Assembly: GCA_902805475.1 (NCBI GenBank)
Contig: CADCSX010000006.1
Span: forward strand, 3,162,001-3,226,000
Reading direction: 5' to 3'
Source of the DNA: Entonaema liquescens
Lineage: Eukaryota > Ascomycota > Sordariomycetes > Xylariales > Xylariaceae
Length of the DNA stretch: 64,000 bases
A program made the translations under genes and the position numbers. The notes under the pieces were generated by a model, which saw nothing but the letters and a program-made list of their open reading frames with translations, searched no databases and was not told the origin of the DNA. This document shows, piece after piece, positions 13,326 through 24,800 of the stretch; within the stretch, counting starts at the first letter, position 1, and every line of letters starts with the position of its first letter.

Positions 13326-13748
13326 ATGTTTCTTTTGTTGCTACTTGCTTGTTACCCATTGCTGCTTTTCGTCGTTCGTGTTGCGTCAACAAAGGTCGTA
13401 TCTAGCGGTAGTTCTCTATCTGGTCCTTTTACTTACCCATCTATCCGTGCAACACCTGGTCGTGCTATACAACTTGTTGGTTTGATAGGGATAGGGAAGG
13501 ATGCCTATACAGCCTGTCAACCGCAATTAGTTTACATACTCGATACTCAAATCAGTCTACACGTCCCCATCGATTTATCTGGCTCAAGGAACCGGGATCC
13601 ACCCCAAGAGGACAGTCACATCGATAGCCAGCCTTACAGAGGCACTATTCCTTGCTACTTGTGCGGCACGTGGGTAGCTGAAGTTCCTTTAGCGAAAGAA
13701 CGGGAACAAAGAAAGAAAGGAAGGAAGCTTGTGCGGATCATTGGCTAG
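13326..13748 (+). other. Orphan ORF with signal-peptide-like start (140 aa, doubtful)
   Basis: From the ATG at 13326 the frame is open for 140 codons and starts with a strongly hydrophobic stretch (MFLLLLLACYPLLLFVV) followed by a Ser/Thr-rich region. This resembles a secretion signal. No domain is recognised, there is no cysteine pattern typical of small effectors, and the ORF lies in a region with no other coding character. It could be chance. The same frame is open upstream to 13182. Confidence 0.15.
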
Positions 13749-15208
13749 GAAGTCTGCATCAACCAGCAACTCGTTTTGCCTACTTACCGTCCTGTACCCA
13801 CTAAGAAAGGGGTGTGAATTCATCAATCAATTCCATATTTTCACCCCTCAGAGAGAAGCCTTACACATATCTCTCTATCCCAAGACTCTGGTTCACCTTC
13901 TACCATCGGTCCTCTAGATCTAATAGCGAGACAAAGTGAGGAAGCACGCACTCACACATACACACACAAGCAGTAGTGAGAGAAAAGTGGTATTCGTCGC
14001 AGCGCTGCTAGAGCAAGGATACCACAGACAGCTCGACATACCATCAGGCAGATATTATGCAATAAGTATGTGCTTCTAAGTTTCTACGCTTCATCTTTCT
14101 CCTCTCTCCTGCTCACATGACCGAATGCGGCTGCATGCCCCCTTCCCTTGCAGTGTCACAATTAGAGACAAACCCGGTTTCTGATAGATCTATGCCTGTT
14201 GCTGCAGGCTACGCTAGTACCCAGCTTCGTAGCCTATGTTATCTGGACATACACATTACTTCTTCATTTACAGAAAGATACAGCTTAATAGCCCAGACAT
14301 GGTGAAGCAGGAGGGCAATGCAGGCCACTGGAATTAAAAACTTACTCACCCATTTACAGACTGAGAAGGCCCAGATGAAAGTTTCCACATCTCTGTAGTT
14401 GGAACAACCTCAGAAGTAGTACCCCGACCGGTTTCCCGATATATCTTCGACATTCTTCCAGTATACCAGCATCATTAAGATATTGATTCCTAATTTGAGA
14501 CTTCCTTTTCCTTACCTCCTTGCTGTATGTGTCTCTTTCGACCTCACTTACGCTATTTTATTCATTCACGGCCTTATCACGTCTATCACGCTTTGGGTCA
14601 GGTAGTTCTAGCCAGCTTCCAGGTAGCTACCAACGAAACATCAGAGACACATCCGAATAGACAAATCAGAGACTAGCTGGCAATCTACGTCACGGTAGAA
14701 TCGGTAGGGACTATACGACAGGCACAGAGACGCTGTGCACCGGTCCTTCTTTGAACCGACGGCCATCCCGACGGCCATCCCATCGGGCCCTCTATCTCCC
14801 AATTCATATCTAAAAAGATCCATCGACATAACCACCAATACTGGACGACGGAGTCAAGGCATTGATAAGTGAGCACAAAGTACATTACTTACAAGCGAGT
14901 TTATCTAATAATAGTTATAGGAGTTTACCTACGCGTCGGCTATTCACTAACAAGGGAGAGAACGGGTTAACTAATTGATAAGAGGACATCTTAGTCTTCA
15001 TTCATACGTGGGTGTGCGTTGCTTCTGTCCTGGTTGCCAGGTGATAGAAGACGGCTCTTCGAGGGTAGCTTCCTTCCGTCCTCGATATTGACAGCTGTAC
15101 ATCTTTCCTCAATATCTACTACAATTTTTCCCTGCCTGCCTCAAAGATCAGATTTAAATATCTACCCCTCCTTACAACACAGTAAGTTAGTAGGGAATTA
15201 CCTTTGAT

Positions 15209-17091
15209 ATGGAGAAAGCTGGCCCATTATCGCCAGTACCATCTAACACGAACCCCCCCTCTTCTACAACTGCCGACGACATCCTCCAAAGTCAATTCCA
15301 AAAACTTATCCAGCATAATGCGACAGCGCCATCTGTTGAGGTGCACGGTCAGATAAATTCAAATCCCCCTTCACGATATTCAAGCCCAACACCAGCGCCG
15401 GCACCGCAGCAGCAACAGCAGATGGCCATGCCCATATACGACCACCCTACTACGTACAGTAACAACTATCAACAACATAACTATCAGATGGAGCCAAGCC
15501 CATATCCTCAATTGCCTGATACAGGCTCGTCGTTGGTATGTTATTATTAGCATAAAGAACATTGACCAGGTTCAATAGATGAACAATCAAGTTGAATACC
15601 TTTTGTTCTTTATTGTTCATCTTCGTCAGTGATCAACCTTTAACTAATGTTTTCTTATAAAAGACTCCTCACAATGCATATAGCACTCCTGCCACCTCAC
15701 CGCCAACACCTTTACAAACAGACGGTATCAGAACAAGAAGTGGTCGTGCTATTAACCGGACACGCGAAGGAACACCGATGATGAATTCTCGAGGCTTGAA
15801 GAGACAGTCCCCAATGACGGGAGAAGGATCAGGCGCTGGCGCCAAAAAGAAGAAGAAGACTAAGGGGCAATCAGATGATCAAGCGGTGGTATTGGAAGCG
15901 CCTCTAAGCGTACTCGTAAAGGACATTACAACAGTGCAGGACACTAATATCGAGGAATACGTGAACAGAGGCGCGGAAGCGCGGCAAAGAGAGGTGAGGG
16001 AGTCGAAGGATGGTAAGGTGAAGCGTCCGATGAACGCTTTCATGCTATATCGGAAGTCTTACCAAAATCGCGCCAAGGAATGGAGAAAGCACGACAACCA
16101 CCAAGTCATTTCACGCATCTGCGGCGTAAGCTGGGCAATGGAACCGAGACCTCTGAAAGAGCAATTTGACGCCTACTCTAAGATTGAGCGGGCAAACCAC
16201 GGCATTGCCTTCCCTGACTACAAGTTCGCGCCGGCTAAGGCAAAGAACAGGAAGGCTGGTAGTAGGAGCACCACCGCCGTCGACTCGGAGGACGAGGGCT
16301 CTGACCTTGAAGGTTATCACTGGGATACCGCACCGCCGTCGAGAAGTTCCTCAAGACCGATATACGATCCAGATGGTGAGTACCGGCCACCGGGGATGAG
16401 ATCGGCGTATCCGTCGTACCCGTCGCCAGTCATGCATCACCAACACCTGCCACATCCAGCACATCCATCTTCGTTTCATCACTCAAACCCAGGCAAGCCT
16501 CGGCCAGCCGAGTATGGAGTTGGGCTTGGACCGAACCAGTACTATCAGCAGACGAGTGACTACATGCGCCCAACTTACCCACACCATATGCCATCGTACG
16601 GCAACCAGATCAACCCCTACGTCGAGAACGTCTATATGAATAAGACAAACTCGCCGGCAGGGTCCTATCACAGTTCCCCCGTTGACCACTACGGTAATAT
16701 GATGGGATCTGCGTACCCGCCGCCGCCTCACCCCCACCAGCGTATCAACGAGCACCCTATAGACCCGATACTCATGAACCAACAAAGCAACGACCAATTT
16801 GACACGTTGGGCATTCTCGGACTGGGGGGCCATAGTGATAGTCTCCAACCTCGCTACACGCTCGATCATACAAGTCTGGGCGCACACGCCAGCGACGAGC
16901 GGCAGAATCACCATCAGCAGTTCGAGCAGGCATACCATCACCCTTCCCACGCCATAACCGAAGACCGGCCGTCGTGGCAGGATGACGTGCCGAAGCTAGC
17001 AGACGGCGAGTGGGAGACCCTGGCGGCGGGTACCGACTTCGACATTGACCATATCTTGGGCACGACAGAGAGCCCAGGGGGTCAAGTCTAA
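15209..17091 (+). CDS. HMG-box transcription factor, MATA_HMG class (FMF-1/PaHMG5/Ste11-like)
   Basis: Two exons (15209-15535, 15664-17091), separated by a 128-nt intron with a GTATGT donor and a TAACTAAT branch region, give 584 residues. The HMG box spans about residues 228-296, beginning KVKRPMNAFMLYRKSY and continuing with NHQVISRICGVSWAMEP and FPDYKFAP, the pattern of mating-type-related fungal HMG proteins. A lysine cluster (KKKKKTKG) precedes it. The N-terminus and long C-terminus are rich in Pro, Gln, His and Tyr and probably carry activation functions. Proteins of this class bind DNA in the nucleus and control mating and sexual development. Orthology to Neurospora fmf-1 is my inference from length and box position, not proven. 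The unusually long gene-free upstream region fits a developmentally controlled gene. Confidence 0.85.
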
Positions 17092-18177
17092 GAAAAGGAC
17101 GAAGCGTAAAGGGGAAGGCGAACAGGACAGATGCCTAAGGTGAGGCGGAAATGAAAAATCAAATAACTTACAATAAAAATCTGGGGGCGAAGAACGCAAA
17201 GCCTTTTGCGTGTGGAGTTTGGGGCTAGACACATGCACTTTTTATGTATTTAAATTTGACTCTCTTTCTTTTTCATGTTTTCCAGCGGCGTACGTCTACT
17301 GCGCCCTGGCTTGTTCTGTATGTTTCTCCGCACGCATTGTGCGTGTGCTCTCGTGTATGTGTATGTGTCGGGTTGCCCGTGTTCAGAGTAGTTAGTTGCG
17401 CGGCGTCATCATCATGTTTTCGTGGACATAGACCTCGGTTGGTGTGGTGGTGATGATGATACCCTCTTCCCCCACGGCTTAGACTGAGAACTGAAGGAAA
17501 TCAAGTTCAGCCGAATTACGTCAGACAGACGAAAGCCGCGTTATGTTTTATCTTTTCGAGATGACCATCTGGTGTGTGCATTTAGCTCGGAGTAGGGGCG
17601 AGAGGTTCAGGGATTAAATAGAATGTAATGAAAGTAATCCTGCAAATAACCGCAACGAAGCCGCGCTGTGATCACTCGATCCCCTACGTCGGAAGAAGCC
17701 TAGACTAGATTAGAAACGAGAATGCTCTCTGGAGAGTGAAGGGGGAAAAAAAAAGCAAAACTACGGAGAGAACATGCCTGTATATATGTATATATTTCCA
17801 AACCATCAATGTCCTTGCTCAGCTCATCTCTTTTGTTCTTGGGCTGCTACGTGGCGCTCTATACAACTCTGGCTCATCAATCCCCTTTCTTCATTGTGTG
17901 CTGCTAGGTACTGTCCTCCAAGTCACATATCTAGGTAATCAATGATCCATGAGTGCGAACCGGGCCAACCCCCGGGGGAACAAAGAAATGTTTAGCCTCA
18001 GGCGTACAGGAGCTTTCCGCGGCCGCGGTCCTGAAAGGGCTTGGGGTGAGAAGGAGGGTAGCGGATTGATAGCTGTCGAAACAGACGGAATGACATACTA
18101 CGGGCTTGCAAAATAAAGAATCGTTGCAAGGGCGGCGGGTATAGATGTTGTTTTCCTTTTTAACTAATCTAGAAATC
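17092..18177. other. Convergent 3' intergenic region (HMG gene / SEC20)
   Basis: About 1.1 kb between two converging genes, presumably both 3' untranslated regions and terminators. It contains GT-rich low-complexity sequence at 17330-17450 and a 12-bp perfect palindrome CCGCGGCCGCGG at 18017-18028. No gene recognised. Confidence 0.6.
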
Positions 18178-19601
18178 TTACAGCTCATCCTTAGGTCTTT
18201 CATCGCTTCTATCGGGTTGTGTGCTAGTGCTAGCGCCCTCTTCTATATCTACTTCCACCATGCGCTTCTTTGGATTAGGGGGTTCGTCATTGTTGCGCTC
18301 TCTCAGTACGATCTCCTCATCCCCTTCGTCTCCGTCTTCCTTCTGCTCTTCCCCTTTCTCTTGCTCTAGCTTTTCCTTCTCCTTTTCGTCCGTCTGTGCA
18401 TCGTCTTCTGCTCCCGCCGTAGCTCCTGGTGCCTCTTCTTCCACCGCTTCGGTATGAATGATCTTGTCAACTTCCTCCATAACAGCTTCCGGGCTCTCAC
18501 GTGACACCTCCGAGTGATAACTGACTTGCGCCGTCTGGACGCCTTCGTTATTCATATGCACTTGTGGCGACCCAGATTGCGTTATAGACGGGTCGAGGTC
18601 GGGGCTTGATACCTGAGCGTTTTGCCGGCTGACCGTATTCGACACGCCAACCGCGGTCTTGAAGACGAGTTTCAGGGGAAGCCAGACGAGCCACCACGTC
18701 GGGCCCCATAGCAGCCGCCGGAATATCAACCATCCGATAGTAACTACTAATAGGTAAAAAGCCGACTGCAAATACCAGGTATCGGTCTTCTGGCTCTTGA
18801 GCAGCGTGCCGAGAAGCGCTCTCGAATTCGACAGCATGGTATCGAGGCTCGAGTAATTCTCCGACAGCTGCGACAGGGCCGCCGTCGACTCCTTGAGAGC
18901 ATTGTGCGCGAAGTCGCTCTTGGACAGTTCTGCAGCCATCAGATCGTGGGTCCGGCGCATGGATTCCGTCACGTCGCTGCTGGCGCTGAGCATCTGCTCC
19001 TCCTTGGTCATCTCGGCGCGCGCGCGCGGTTTCCTTCTGCCGGGTGGTGGTTGGGTAGCGGCCTCGGTGGGTAAGGGGGATGAAGCGCCGGATCGGGGGC
19101 TCGAAAGGAGGCGTAGAGAAGCTCGCGCTCTTGGCGCTGGGCTAATTGCATGTTACGTTTCGCTGAGATTTGGGCTCTCCTAAAGGCCTTTCGACAGCTA
19201 TGAAGGAGTTAGATCAAATCTAGCGTTCGTATATATAGTTGATGTGAAAATGGACCTCCTACGTACTTCTGTAGCTCCTCTTCAAGACGGGTTGCGCCGT
19301 CCTTCAGCCTGTCCTTGTCATGTTGTAATCCGCCCCCTGGTTTCCCGGGACGGATATCTATTATTTCCTCGTGCAATAGCTCTAGCTCCTCCTCTTGTTC
19401 GCGTAGTATCTGATTGATTTCGGAACTAAGTTCGGAGCTAACATTGTCGTCCTCGCTTGCGCCGAGGGGTACGGAACCGGGTTGGAACTTGAAGTTGGCC
19501 AGACGGTCGATCAAGACCTTGAGCTGGTTCGTCGCATCTTGCAGGAGCGCAAGACGGTCTTGTAAGTCGGTGAATCGCTTCTCTAGATTTTCGGGGGACA
19601 T
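18178..19601 (-). CDS. sec20: Sec20 SNARE, ER retrograde-transport t-SNARE subunit (one-base frame break)
   Basis: Sec20 is an ER-membrane Qb-SNARE that receives Golgi-derived COPI vesicles with Ufe1, Use1 and the Dsl1 complex. Exon 1 is 19601-19267 and exon 2 is 19197-18178, with a 69-nt intron (GTACGT donor). Corrected length is about 451 residues. Exon 1 is coiled-coil. Exon 2 opens with the conserved NCRKAFRRAQISAKRN segment. The SNARE helix (MLSASSDVTESMRRTHDLM to LLGTLLKSQK) is followed by a membrane anchor (YLQSAFYLLVVTIGWLIF) and an acidic Glu/Lys/Asp cytosolic or lumenal tail ending in DEL. The frame changes at the C5 run (19095-19099 on the plus strand): one additional C would connect ERELLYASFRAP to RSGASSPLPTEAA. 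I judge this a sequence error. The C-terminal DEL resembles an incomplete HDEL retrieval signal. Confidence 0.88.
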
Positions 19602-20046
19602 TGTGTTGGCCGAGTAAATCGAGCCGCAGCTCTATAATTTGTCATGTAATCCTTATTCATAAAGGATGAAGTGTGGATTTATTTTTATTATGAGACCTGC
19701 AGGTTGACATGTACTTATACGGAAATTATTGTTAACAGTGACGTTGCAGGTTCCGTCGAATTGGAAGCTTGATGTGGCTAGTGTAAGTAGGATGCACGGC
19801 CACATTTTCTTGCATCGGGGGGTCTAGTCCTCATCCCACCTTATCAGCACCAGCCACGCTTCCGAATTGCCGGCTCCAGAAAATCTTCGGATGGAAGCTC
19901 CATCATTGCTTAAACCTCTTATTACTAGCACCGGAGGGACGAGCCAATTCGATGCACAGGTGAGCTACAATATTCTCAAGTATAGTCACAGTATAATTCT
20001 CGGTAACTATATTAACGAATATATGTATATATAGACGGTCGCCACA
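19602..20046. other. Divergent promoter of SEC20 and mL53; possible leader exon
   Basis: About 445 bp shared by two divergently transcribed genes. An upstream ATG at 19891 opens a 23-codon frame that could splice (19960-20034, GTGAGC donor, TATATAG acceptor) in frame to the mL53 ATG. It is therefore either a spliced 5' leader or an N-terminal extension of mL53. Confidence 0.45.
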
Positions 20047-20409
20047 ATGATTACAAGATTCATCACCGAGGTGAACACCAAGTTCAACCCCTTCTCCATG
20101 AGCTCGCGGGCCACGAGATTATTCCTCAGCGCTCTCCCTCCCAATGCGCGGCAGAACGGCATGCAAATAAATACCACGCTCTTGCCGCGAACATCAACCA
20201 TACCAGCTACTTTACAGGTCAAATTCAGTGCGTATAATCCCGATAACAGTATTATGCGCTTGTTATTTAGGTCATGCTAACTACTTGTTTAAGAGGATGG
20301 GAAGGAGATGGTTCTGAATGGAGAACAGTTGGGTATCAAGGGCATCATCGAAGAAGTCGATAGACACTCGCGAGCCTTACAGAAACAGGCAGACTTAACA
20401 GATGGTTGA
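20047..20409 (+). CDS. mrpl44: Mitochondrial large-subunit ribosomal protein mL53 (yeast Mrpl44 family)
   Basis: Exons 20047-20227 and 20294-20409, with a 66-nt intron (GTGCGT donor, GCTAAC branch point), give 98 residues, the same length I recall for yeast Mrpl44. The N-terminus MITRFITEVNTKFNPF, then LFLSALPPNARQ and VKFKDGKEM, and DRHSRALQKQ near the end match this mitoribosomal family. It acts in the mitochondrial 54S subunit. The ATG at 20047 is chosen because the product then begins and ends like yeast Mrpl44. An in-frame upstream ATG at 19891, joined by an optional intron, would add 27 residues. It is divergent from SEC20 and convergent with the pyrophosphatase gene. Confidence 0.92.
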
Positions 20410-20764
20410 TGGAACGAAATTATTCAAATAATTTATCCCCTTGACTTAAATAAGCATTGACCGGCGTTTTGCGCAGATCATTGGCACGGAGCACTCTTAA
20501 ATGTACGAGCATATTTAATTGCACGAGGATGTGACATCGCATCTATTATCCACCGAGTTACGAAACATATCAGTGCAACGAATGGAGAGAGTGGATTGGG
20601 TGGAACTTGGTTGCCCATTTTACGGATAACTATTTATTCATCCTAAGCCAACGCATGCGGTCGGAGCACGTCGGACAGATATGCCACCAAACAGAGCTCT
20701 TTTTTAAGATTTAAGGCCCATAAAAGCGCCAAACTTTTCTCTACCGGACCCAAGAACATCCAGC
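20410..20764. other. Convergent 3' region (mL53 / pyrophosphatase)
   Basis: About 355 bp of AT-rich sequence between converging stop codons, presumably both 3' untranslated regions. Nothing else recognised. Confidence 0.6.
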
Positions 20765-21850
20765 TTACGCGGCAGCACCGCTAATGAAAAACCACTTGTC
20801 GATCGAGCTGTCAATCTTCTCAGGGGGAAGGTTCTCGTTGGGAGGTAGAGGAGGTAGCTGCTCGGGACTAACACGGCTCGGCGAGTGGGACACGGTCAAG
20901 TTGGTCGTCGAGATACCGCCGGGCTGCGTCTTGCCAGTGATCAGTCGTTCCCAAGCCTCACCGCATTCGCGGATGACATCCAAAGCGTAACTACATACTA
21001 CGTCAGTAATGAATTTTGGTATAATAACAAGGGGTCACCACTCACGCCTTATTCTTGCATTCACCAGTGAAGGCGAACTGGTTCTCGGGCTTTCCATCGG
21101 GGATCTTGTAGATACGGAACCACTCGTTAGTAGCACGGAGGAGACCGGGGAGGTGTCGCTCAACATCCTCGACGTCGTTTAGCTTGGAGGCTAAGGGGTC
21201 ATTAATGTCGACAACGATGACCTTCCAGTCAGTCTCTTCCTCGTCGAGCAGAGCCATGACACCGAGGACCTTGACTTGCTTGACCTGACCGGTGTAGCCA
21301 ACCAGCTCGCCGATCTCGCAGACGTCGAGTGGGTCATTGTCACCCTTAGCCTTGGTTTCCGGGTGAATCGAGTTGGGGTCTTCCCAGGTCTACGTAAGAT
21401 ACATACCGTGTTAGTAAGGTATATCAAGCAAACACGCGATAAAAAATACACGGCGACGTGGAATGTATTACCTGAGGGAAAGCACCGTAGTTCCAGAGGT
21501 AACCCTTGTGGGGGAAGCAGTTGCGGACGTATCGTAGCTTGCCCTTCTTGATGTCCTGCTTGATAGGGTTTAGGAGCTCGTCCTTGGAAATCTAGTAGAG
21601 GTGGAAAACCCTAGTTAGTAAACCAAGCTACGTCAATACGTCAGAGCTACCCTGGCATGGTGCATACCTCAAGCTTGGCATTAGTCCATCGGGGGATCTC
21701 GACAATCATGTTCAGGACAGTCTGTTCCGCGTTGGCGAAGAGAGGGATATCGTGGAAGGGGGAGACGGGAACGCCATCCTTCTCGATGTAAACTCGGTGC
21801 TCCAAGGTGTTGGGAGCAGCGACCTTGCGGACGCCATAAGATGAGGCCAT
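20765..21850 (-). CDS. ipp1: Soluble family I inorganic pyrophosphatase
   Basis: Hydrolyses pyrophosphate to two phosphates, driving biosynthetic reactions in the cytosol and nucleus. Four exons (21850-21668, 21591-21472, 21389-21046, 20990-20765) give 290 residues, close to yeast Ipp1. The metal-binding signature GDNDPLDVCEIGE lies in exon 3. Other conserved stretches are VYIEKDGVPVSPFHDIPL, IVEIPRWTNAKLEISKDE and FPHKGYLWNYGAFPQTWEDP. Introns are 55-82 nt with GTATGC, GTAATA and GTGAGT donors. The start MASSYGVRKVAAPNTLEHR is the standard one. However, the same frame stays open upstream to an ATG at 22255, whose predicted start (MLLPRVSQQIFHLKKIAHL) is basic and hydrophobic, so an alternative mitochondrial form cannot be excluded. 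Confidence 0.96.
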
Positions 21851-24800
21851 TGCAGATGTAGATGCTGGATTATCCGAGTTCTGGTCGACGGTCGATGAAG
21901 TAGAGCCCTTCAGGTGTTGGGCAAGTTGAGTAGTACGACGAGACGCAATCTTGGAGGTTGGGTGTCGAGAAGTTGTAGAAATAGAAGAAGAGTGTCGTTG
22001 TGGATTTGGTTGGCGAAAGTTAGAATTGGTTAGGGGCAAGTGGTCAGAGGTGGCAGAAGAAGAAGGAGGGGAGGGGTCGAAGACGTGTTGCTGCAGTGGG
22101 CCGCCAGCTTGGTTGAGGGAATGACGTGATTGGTCTGATAATTTCGTTGTATTACTAGCCGTCCAAGTAGTAGTCGTTTGTGTGGATGCGGATAACGATA
22201 AGTGAGCAATCTTTTTCAAATGAAAAATCTGCTGGCTAACTCTTGGTAATAACATACGGAATAACCTTACTTAAAAAAAAACAACAAAAGATAAAAACAG
22301 AAAAGGAGCAGATTAGAAAAAAGGGGTAAGTTAAAAAGTACAGAATGACTATAAAGAGTCAATAAAAACAGCTGGCAGGTATTATCCACAACGACAAGCC
22401 GAAAAGTTGGCCGTTTTCCTTTTTACCGCTTTCTTTACCGTGGTTGCTTAAACAAGTGCACGATTAGATTATAGATTTAACCTAGGTCAACGTTTTTTTA
22501 CTCCGGTCCCCCTATATCCCCGGAAGACTTACTATGCGAGCCACAAAATCGGTCAGGTCAAATGTGGCTCGGCGACGGGCTTTGTTGCCCAATTAGGTAA
22601 GAACGTCTTACTAGCCACAGCTTCCCCCGCCGGCCGTATCTCAGCTCCGATGGCCTAATGGCCTAAGTACTATCTAATTAGTAGGCCTACGTCATCCTAA
22701 ATCTAAACTAAATAATAGAACAGTTGGAGGATCTATTGGATCTAAATCCCCTCTCATCTTAAAACCTTAGCAATACTCAATTGCAAAGTCTTAATCCAAC
22801 CACAATTCAAACGCATACGTGCTACCTTGATATTTGACTTGTCAGTAATCAATTGCTCTCTAGAGTTGTCTTGTTAGCAATGACTGCCAATTCCTTATCG
22901 TAGAAAGGAAAACCGTCGGTCATAGACTTCTTTCCGGCACGGGATTCGACCTAAGCGATATAAGTTTCCAAAACGTCATCTACTAATAACCGTCCACCTT
23001 AATTGGGAGATATCCTGTAACCAATGTATTTGACCGACGGAAAAGTCAAAGTTCAAGACTCGGGGGTAAGGCTTGGTCAATAGACCACTTGGTCCTCGTG
23101 CCATTAATAACAGTACGTGGTAAACAGCTCATGTAGCAAGCAAATCGCGGGCTGTGCTTCCCGATCTCAGGCACCGCAAGAGAAACCCGATCTTCGGATG
23201 ATAATATCTTGGGGTACAAGTAGAGAGCTGGGATAGCTTACTTTCGATATTAACCGTTAAACCTGAAATAAGTCCGGAACCCTATCATTGTAACCCCGTT
23301 ACCTGTCATCGGATGCTTGCAGGTTTGAGCAACAATGAGTGTATCACACAAATAGCCCCTAATTTAAGAAGCTCTCGGGGTTCTTGCTGACTTGATATCA
23401 GGGGGCCTTGACTCTCTCGTCTTCCCGTTTTCCGTCGCGTTAGGCATCCTTTTATCCAGAGCACTCTAAGGGGTAGGATACCTTTGTTTATACCATGTGA
23501 ACCGCTTCAAGCGTACCGGACTACTTCCTAGATTAGTTCTTAGTGAGGTTTAGCTCAGATATAGTAGGAATACTCACTTCAAGTAAGATTAGAGAATTAT
23601 TTGTTAAACCACGATTCGTATCGTCTAGTGTACGCTATGAACCTCGTCAGATATACGGTTTTAGTAGCTATTCGAGACCCCTCACGTCGAAATGGAATCA
23701 TTCCCAGCCTTCCTCATTCAGACAAGTATGAGCTTGGAAAGCCAGCTACCGTACTTGATAGCACTCTCCAAACAGCTAGCTTTCTCCTAAGCGAGTAGGC
23801 AGGAAGCTATGGCTCTGAAGACGATGCCTTCAGGTAATGAAAATGCATACTTACTGGGCTGCTCATACCATCCGTTCAGGATGGTAAGCATTGGCCACTG
23901 TAGCCCTACCACTTACATGCTCATGGTATCTAGCTCTCAGAGCTCGTCGGCGTCTACTAGTACTCACAATTCCACAGGGAGAGGTCTGCTTCCCAGTCCA
24001 ATTTCCACTCGGAAATGTCTGTACACCTAGACAGGAGGGTAGAGAGGATAGGGAAAAGGACGAGAGTTCAGCGGAACGGATTAGTCGGGCCCTCAGGCCT
24101 TATATACCAGACCTCCAGCCCATCCGGCCTATCGTTCCATCGAACGGTTGTGTGGGGGCTCTCCCTCGGAAGTCGATGCGATCATGCAACCACTTGCCTA
24201 GGTTCGGTGAGAGACTGGAGTCTGGAAATCTGGATGGGAAGGATCATGGATCAGGGGTAAGCCGAATGCTGGCACGGGAAACGGCCTGGCAATATTCGAT
24301 ACCCGCTGCTACATCAAGTACATATACACCCTACCTACTTAGGCACGTTGGAGTTGTCTAGGTTAGCATCCAATACATACACACCTAGTATGCTTGGTAC
24401 GTGTGACAAAGATACTCGAAAAGTAACAAGTATGCGAATTGTGCAGAGCGACTGGGTTACCTAGCAAGGCCTGCACGGTCCCTAATTTGACCCCAGTAAA
24501 ATCTCCGTACCTATTAGCGACTCTACGTATCGGAAAAAGCTATACTAGGATTCTAGAGTATAATTTTCCAATGTGTTTTTGGTCCCTTAAGTTTAAGACT
24601 CCTACAATGGTCTCAAAGTTGGACTATACAAAACCCCAAAATTCTTATGGAGTTGCGATTTTTCAAACTCTACATAACTTGGAGATAATTGGCTGGCCCC
24701 CAATAATAAATGTCTAAATTGGTGCTTCAGCCCAGAGGAAATTCCGTCATGGGCTGCATGCTGTCACATGATTTTAGGACCCAGCGCCTTGGGTGCGACG

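Larger units (their letters stand above)
9965..15208. other. 5.2-kb gene-free region upstream of the HMG-box gene
   Basis: No ORF here has recognisable domains or a convincing splice pattern. Contents include clusters of short palindromic TACCTAGGTA/AGGTACCT-like words at about 10580-10740, an A-rich tract at 10810-10850, a T19 run at 12864-12882, a CA-rich stretch at 13955-13980, and a 12-bp direct repeat (GACGGCCATCCC) near 14760. The last 200 bases are pyrimidine-rich and AT-rich, like a transcribed leader. Long upstream regions are common for developmental regulators in filamentous fungi, so this is probably promoter plus a long, possibly spliced, 5' leader. Confidence 0.55.

Noticed and set aside
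22930..22960. tRNA-like T-loop (GGTCGAATCC on the minus strand)
   Set aside because: The flanking bases do not pair into a T-arm, and no anticodon or acceptor stem can be drawn.
23891..24361. 156-aa ORF in the intergenic region
   Set aside because: Composition looks random, with no domain, no splice-supported extension and no plausible start context.
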